This document shows positions 44,004 through 45,509 of a stretch of DNA of 45,509 bases, one piece after another. The notes under the pieces were generated by a model. That model was not told the DNA's origin, did no database searches, and worked only from the letters and a program-made list of their open reading frames with translations. The stretch covers positions 1 to 45,509 of IMG/VR virus record IMGVR_UViG_3300032092_000062; one strand, given 5' to 3'. This stretch comes from a virus. A program made the translations under genes and the position numbers. Positions within the stretch are counted from its first letter, which is position 1. Every line of letters starts with the position of its first letter.

Positions 44004-44032
44004 ATTATACCTTATTTGTTATTGCAAGACAA
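44004..44032 (-). promoter_or_regulatory. Sigma-70-like promoter before the 33-59-32 genes
   Basis: TATAAT (44004-44009, minus strand) with TTGTCT (44027-44032) as a 4/6 match to the -35, spacer 17 bases. The AAGGTATAAT string and the nearby TTGTCTTG are shared with the stronger promoter at 44787-44815. It abuts the ATG at 44003, so the leader would be absent or tiny. Confidence 0.45.
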
Positions 44033-44200
44033 GTTAATCATGTTACCACCATAGAATGCAACATCCATGATTAGTGCATCATTTTCATTCTGCAGCTTTT
44101 CAATCTTTGCTTTCATACATTGCATTTCATCATAATGTCGTTTACGAAGAAGTTCTATCTCAGTTTCTTTCTCAGCACACTTAACACAAAACTCACTCAT
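44012..44200 (-). CDS. Small coiled-coil protein with CxxC
   Basis: 62 residues. It has an N-terminal MSEFCVKCAEKE with Cys5-x-x-Cys8, then a long charged helix (IELLRKRHYDEMQCMKAKIE, KLQNENDALIMDVAFY) with heptads. No known family. The start overlaps the stop of the upstream gene as ATGA (4 bases). Possibly a dimeric small regulatory or metal-binding protein, but nothing beyond the helix and the Cys pair supports this. Confidence 0.55.
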   Translation of the reverse strand: MSEFCVKCAEKETEIELLRKRHYDEMQCMKAKIEKLQNENDALIMDVAFYGGNMINLSCNNK

Positions 44201-44433
44201 TTCAATCCCCTAATATATTCAATAACTTCTTTTGCATCTTTACATTCAGATTTTTCTACTGCCAGTTCGATTAAATCTTCGATCTGATCTTGCATAACTT
44301 TAAGTTCTTTAATCTTATCTGAATAAGAAACATTTTCTGGAGTCCATTGAATGTATGGTTCAAAGAACAGTTTATCATAGTTTACAGTATATGTTATGCT
44401 ACTATACTTTTTTGGTGGGTCATCGTAATCCAT
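44197..44433 (-). CDS. Small acidic protein of unknown function
   Basis: 78 residues. The N-terminal half is beta-like and aromatic (SSITYTVNYDKLFFEPYIQW, TPENVSYSDK), the C-terminal half is an acidic helix (IKELKVMQDQIEDLIELAVE, KSECKDAKEVIEYIRGLK). I do not recognise it. It follows the 114-residue gene by one base and overlaps the next gene by four, so it belongs to the same early transcript. Confidence 0.55.
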   Translation of the reverse strand: MDYDDPPKKYSSITYTVNYDKLFFEPYIQWTPENVSYSDKIKELKVMQDQIEDLIELAVEKSECKDAKEVIEYIRGLK

Positions 44434-44434
44434 A

Positions 44435-44779
44435 TTATCTCCTCATAGAAGCAATGTCTTTTGCTTCATCGTCACTAAAAACAGGCACTGCATTTGATTT
44501 GTGCATCGTGCCAATACCCTTTATTGCAGTACCAGTATAAACAGGGTTTGGTTTTTTGTAACAAGGTGCTCCAGTAAATGGAAGACTTGGAATCTTAGGT
44601 GTCTCACGACAAGCAGGTTTTCCAAGTGAGTATGATTCACTGAGTGATTGCTTTTTAGGAACAATCGTCTTTGTGGCATACTTCTTTAACATGGCTTCCC
44701 ATGACGACTGCAACTCTCGTTGCTTTGCAGTCGGTTTCTTCTTCTTAGACTTTCCAAGTGATGTATGTAGCATTTGCAT
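44435..44779 (-). CDS. Conserved phage protein of unknown function
   Basis: 114 residues. A basic N-terminus (KSKKKKPTAKQRELQSSWEA, MLKKYA), a Ser-rich middle and a conserved-looking C-terminus (SLPFTGAPCYKKPN, TGTAIKGIGTMHKSNAVPVF, SDDEAKDIASMRR). I recall this C-terminal pattern, with MHKSNAVPVF and a final MRR, from many tailed phages of water bacteria. Its function is not known. It begins next to a perfect sigma-70 promoter whose likely start site is at or beside the ATG, with a second in-frame ATG two codons later. No classical SD is present. Confidence 0.65.
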   Translation of the reverse strand: MQMLHTSLGKSKKKKPTAKQRELQSSWEAMLKKYATKTIVPKKQSLSESYSLGKPACRETPKIPSLPFTGAPCYKKPNPVYTGTAIKGIGTMHKSNAVPVFSDDEAKDIASMRR

Positions 44780-44786
44780 AAGATCT

Positions 44787-44815
44787 ATTATACCTTAATA
44801 TTGAATAAATGTCAA
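44787..44815 (-). promoter_or_regulatory. Consensus sigma-70 (early) promoter
   Basis: Minus strand: TTGACA (44810-44815), a 17-base spacer, TATAAT (44787-44792); both boxes are perfect consensus. The -35 overlaps the TGA stop of the preceding 166-residue gene. Expected start of transcription is about 44779-44780, at the ATG of the 114-residue gene. A strong host-polymerase promoter of this kind is typical of phage early genes. Confidence 0.85.
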
Positions 44816-45312
44816 GACAATTCTATACGATATTCTTTATACCATTTCTTTTGGTTTGATCCAAAAGCCATAGTTCCTTTATCACCTTTCCAATAGTGTT
44901 TCCATACTTTTGCAGGAAATAAAAATATACGGATGTGGTCTTTATGAGATGGTGGTAAATGATCATCGCAAACAAAAACCATAAGGTCGCAAGACTTGGT
45001 TAAAAGATTAGCAATATTGGCTTGATAGTTTGGGTTTCCACCACCATTTAGAGATCGATTCAAAAATGACCATTTGATCTCTACCTTTTTGTTTCCCTTC
45101 TGCGTATCATATCCATTAGCATCAACCAATTGGTGTCCAAGTAAATACGCACCAACAAATTCTGCAATCTTATCTACTGGCAACCCAACACTTTTCTTTA
45201 AAAAATCTCTGATTGGTTTATGTTCAACCATAGAGATTAGTGCTTTAGTTGCAACGACTGTTTTATTCGTGCGAAAGATTACTTCTTTAGAAGCGAGATC
45301 GTTTAATGTCAT
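44812..45312 (-). CDS. Putative PD-(D/E)XK-type nuclease
   Basis: 166 residues. The region 64-80 (DANGYDTQKGNKKVEIKW) has Asp69, then Glu78-Ile-Lys80 on a predicted strand. This is the layout of the PD-(D/E)XK core, with Glu51 on the preceding helix (KIAEFVGAYLLGHQ) as the first acidic residue. The rest has DLMVFVCDD and IRIFLFPAKVWKH as further strands, also usual in restriction-type nucleases. No family name is recognised. It could act in phage DNA processing or host DNA breakdown. The stop overlaps the -35 box of the next promoter. The nuclease call is a motif-level inference. Confidence 0.5.
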   Translation of the reverse strand: MTLNDLASKEVIFRTNKTVVATKALISMVEHKPIRDFLKKSVGLPVDKIAEFVGAYLLGHQLVDANGYDTQKGNKKVEIKWSFLNRSLNGGGNPNYQANIANLLTKSCDLMVFVCDDHLPPSHKDHIRIFLFPAKVWKHYWKGDKGTMAFGSNQKKWYKEYRIELS

Positions 45313-45314
45313 AG

Positions 45315-45509
45315 TTACACCACGAAGCCAGTTGTGTCTTTCTTTGCTTTACCCTTAGCCTTTAAGCCAACGATAACACCCTTTGGATCTAAGAAACGAA
45401 GATCCGTCTCGTCACCATTGATAACTGGACGACCAAGATATGTTTCTGGCACTTTGTGGAATACAGCTGCAACATTCATGCCATTTGATAGTGCGATACG
45501 AACATCCAT
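45315..45509 (-). CDS. C-terminal part of a conserved phage protein (DUF7227-like), partial
   Basis: 64 residues visible, open to the right edge. GMNVAAVFHKVPETYLGRPV, then INGDETDLRFLDPKGVIVGL and KAKGKAKKDTTGFVV match, from memory, the C-terminal end of a phage/plasmid protein family of about 250 residues whose N-terminal half has conserved cysteines. The methionine at the window edge is therefore probably internal, not the start. The function of the family is unknown. It ends two bases before the nuclease-like gene, in the same orientation. Confidence 0.6.
   Translation of the reverse strand: MDVRIALSNGMNVAAVFHKVPETYLGRPVINGDETDLRFLDPKGVIVGLKAKGKAKKDTTGFVV

Noticed and set aside
45507-45509. 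ATG at the right edge as start of the last gene
   Set aside because: The visible part matches only the C-terminal end of a longer family, so the methionine is probably internal.

Overview
The window is a stretch of the genome of a T4-superfamily tailed phage (myovirus). The evidence is a set of recognisable T4 homologues: gp53, a gp27-like hub protein, gp5, PAAR tip, gp25, gp6, a gp7-position protein, gp8, gp4, gp16, gp26-like, gp32, gp59 and gp33. The AT-rich DNA, the NATAAATA late-promoter motif, the DUF4815 protein after gp8 and the LamG/SPRY fibre proteins fit the marine branch (cyanophage- or pelagiphage-like). No host marker gene is present, so the host is not determined. I saw no tRNA, rRNA, CRISPR, IS element, integrase or attachment site.

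Layout. (1) Positions 1-36641, minus strand, transcribed right to left: the baseplate and fibre cluster. It starts with a gp48/gp54-like tube cap, gp53, the gp27-like hub protein, gp5 spike, an unknown protein, PAAR tip, gp25, gp6, a gp7-position protein, a small virion protein, a very large gp8 and a 2252-residue DUF4815 protein. It then runs into adhesion genes: TLTNKT-repeat fibres, two LamG/SPRY adhesins each followed by its own paralogous tail-fibre chaperone, small accessory proteins, and a LamG protein cut by the left edge. (2) Positions 36689-41778, plus strand: head-completion nuclease gp4, an unassigned conserved protein, a tube-type protein, small terminase gp16, a gp26-type chaperone with a -1 reading-frame extension, and the tape measure. 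(3) Positions 41827-45509, minus strand: ssDNA-binding gp32, helicase loader gp59, late-transcription coactivator gp33, and small early genes behind a consensus sigma-70 promoter.

Regions 1 and 2 diverge from a 47-bp spacer. Regions 2 and 3 converge on a bidirectional terminator. Genes are tightly packed, with 1-nt TAATG or short overlaps, and no stretch over 300 bases lacks a gene.

Most interesting points: a likely programmed -1 frameshift at the end of the gp26-type gene, just upstream of the tape measure (T-run slippery site, upstream SD-like GGAGGG, stop codon on the slip site); a spike protein that appears to carry two different cell-wall hydrolase domains; a gp8 about three times its T4 size, built up with modules also found in the neighbouring giant protein; two adhesin-chaperone duplications; and six degenerate repeats at the C-terminus of the gp7-position protein.
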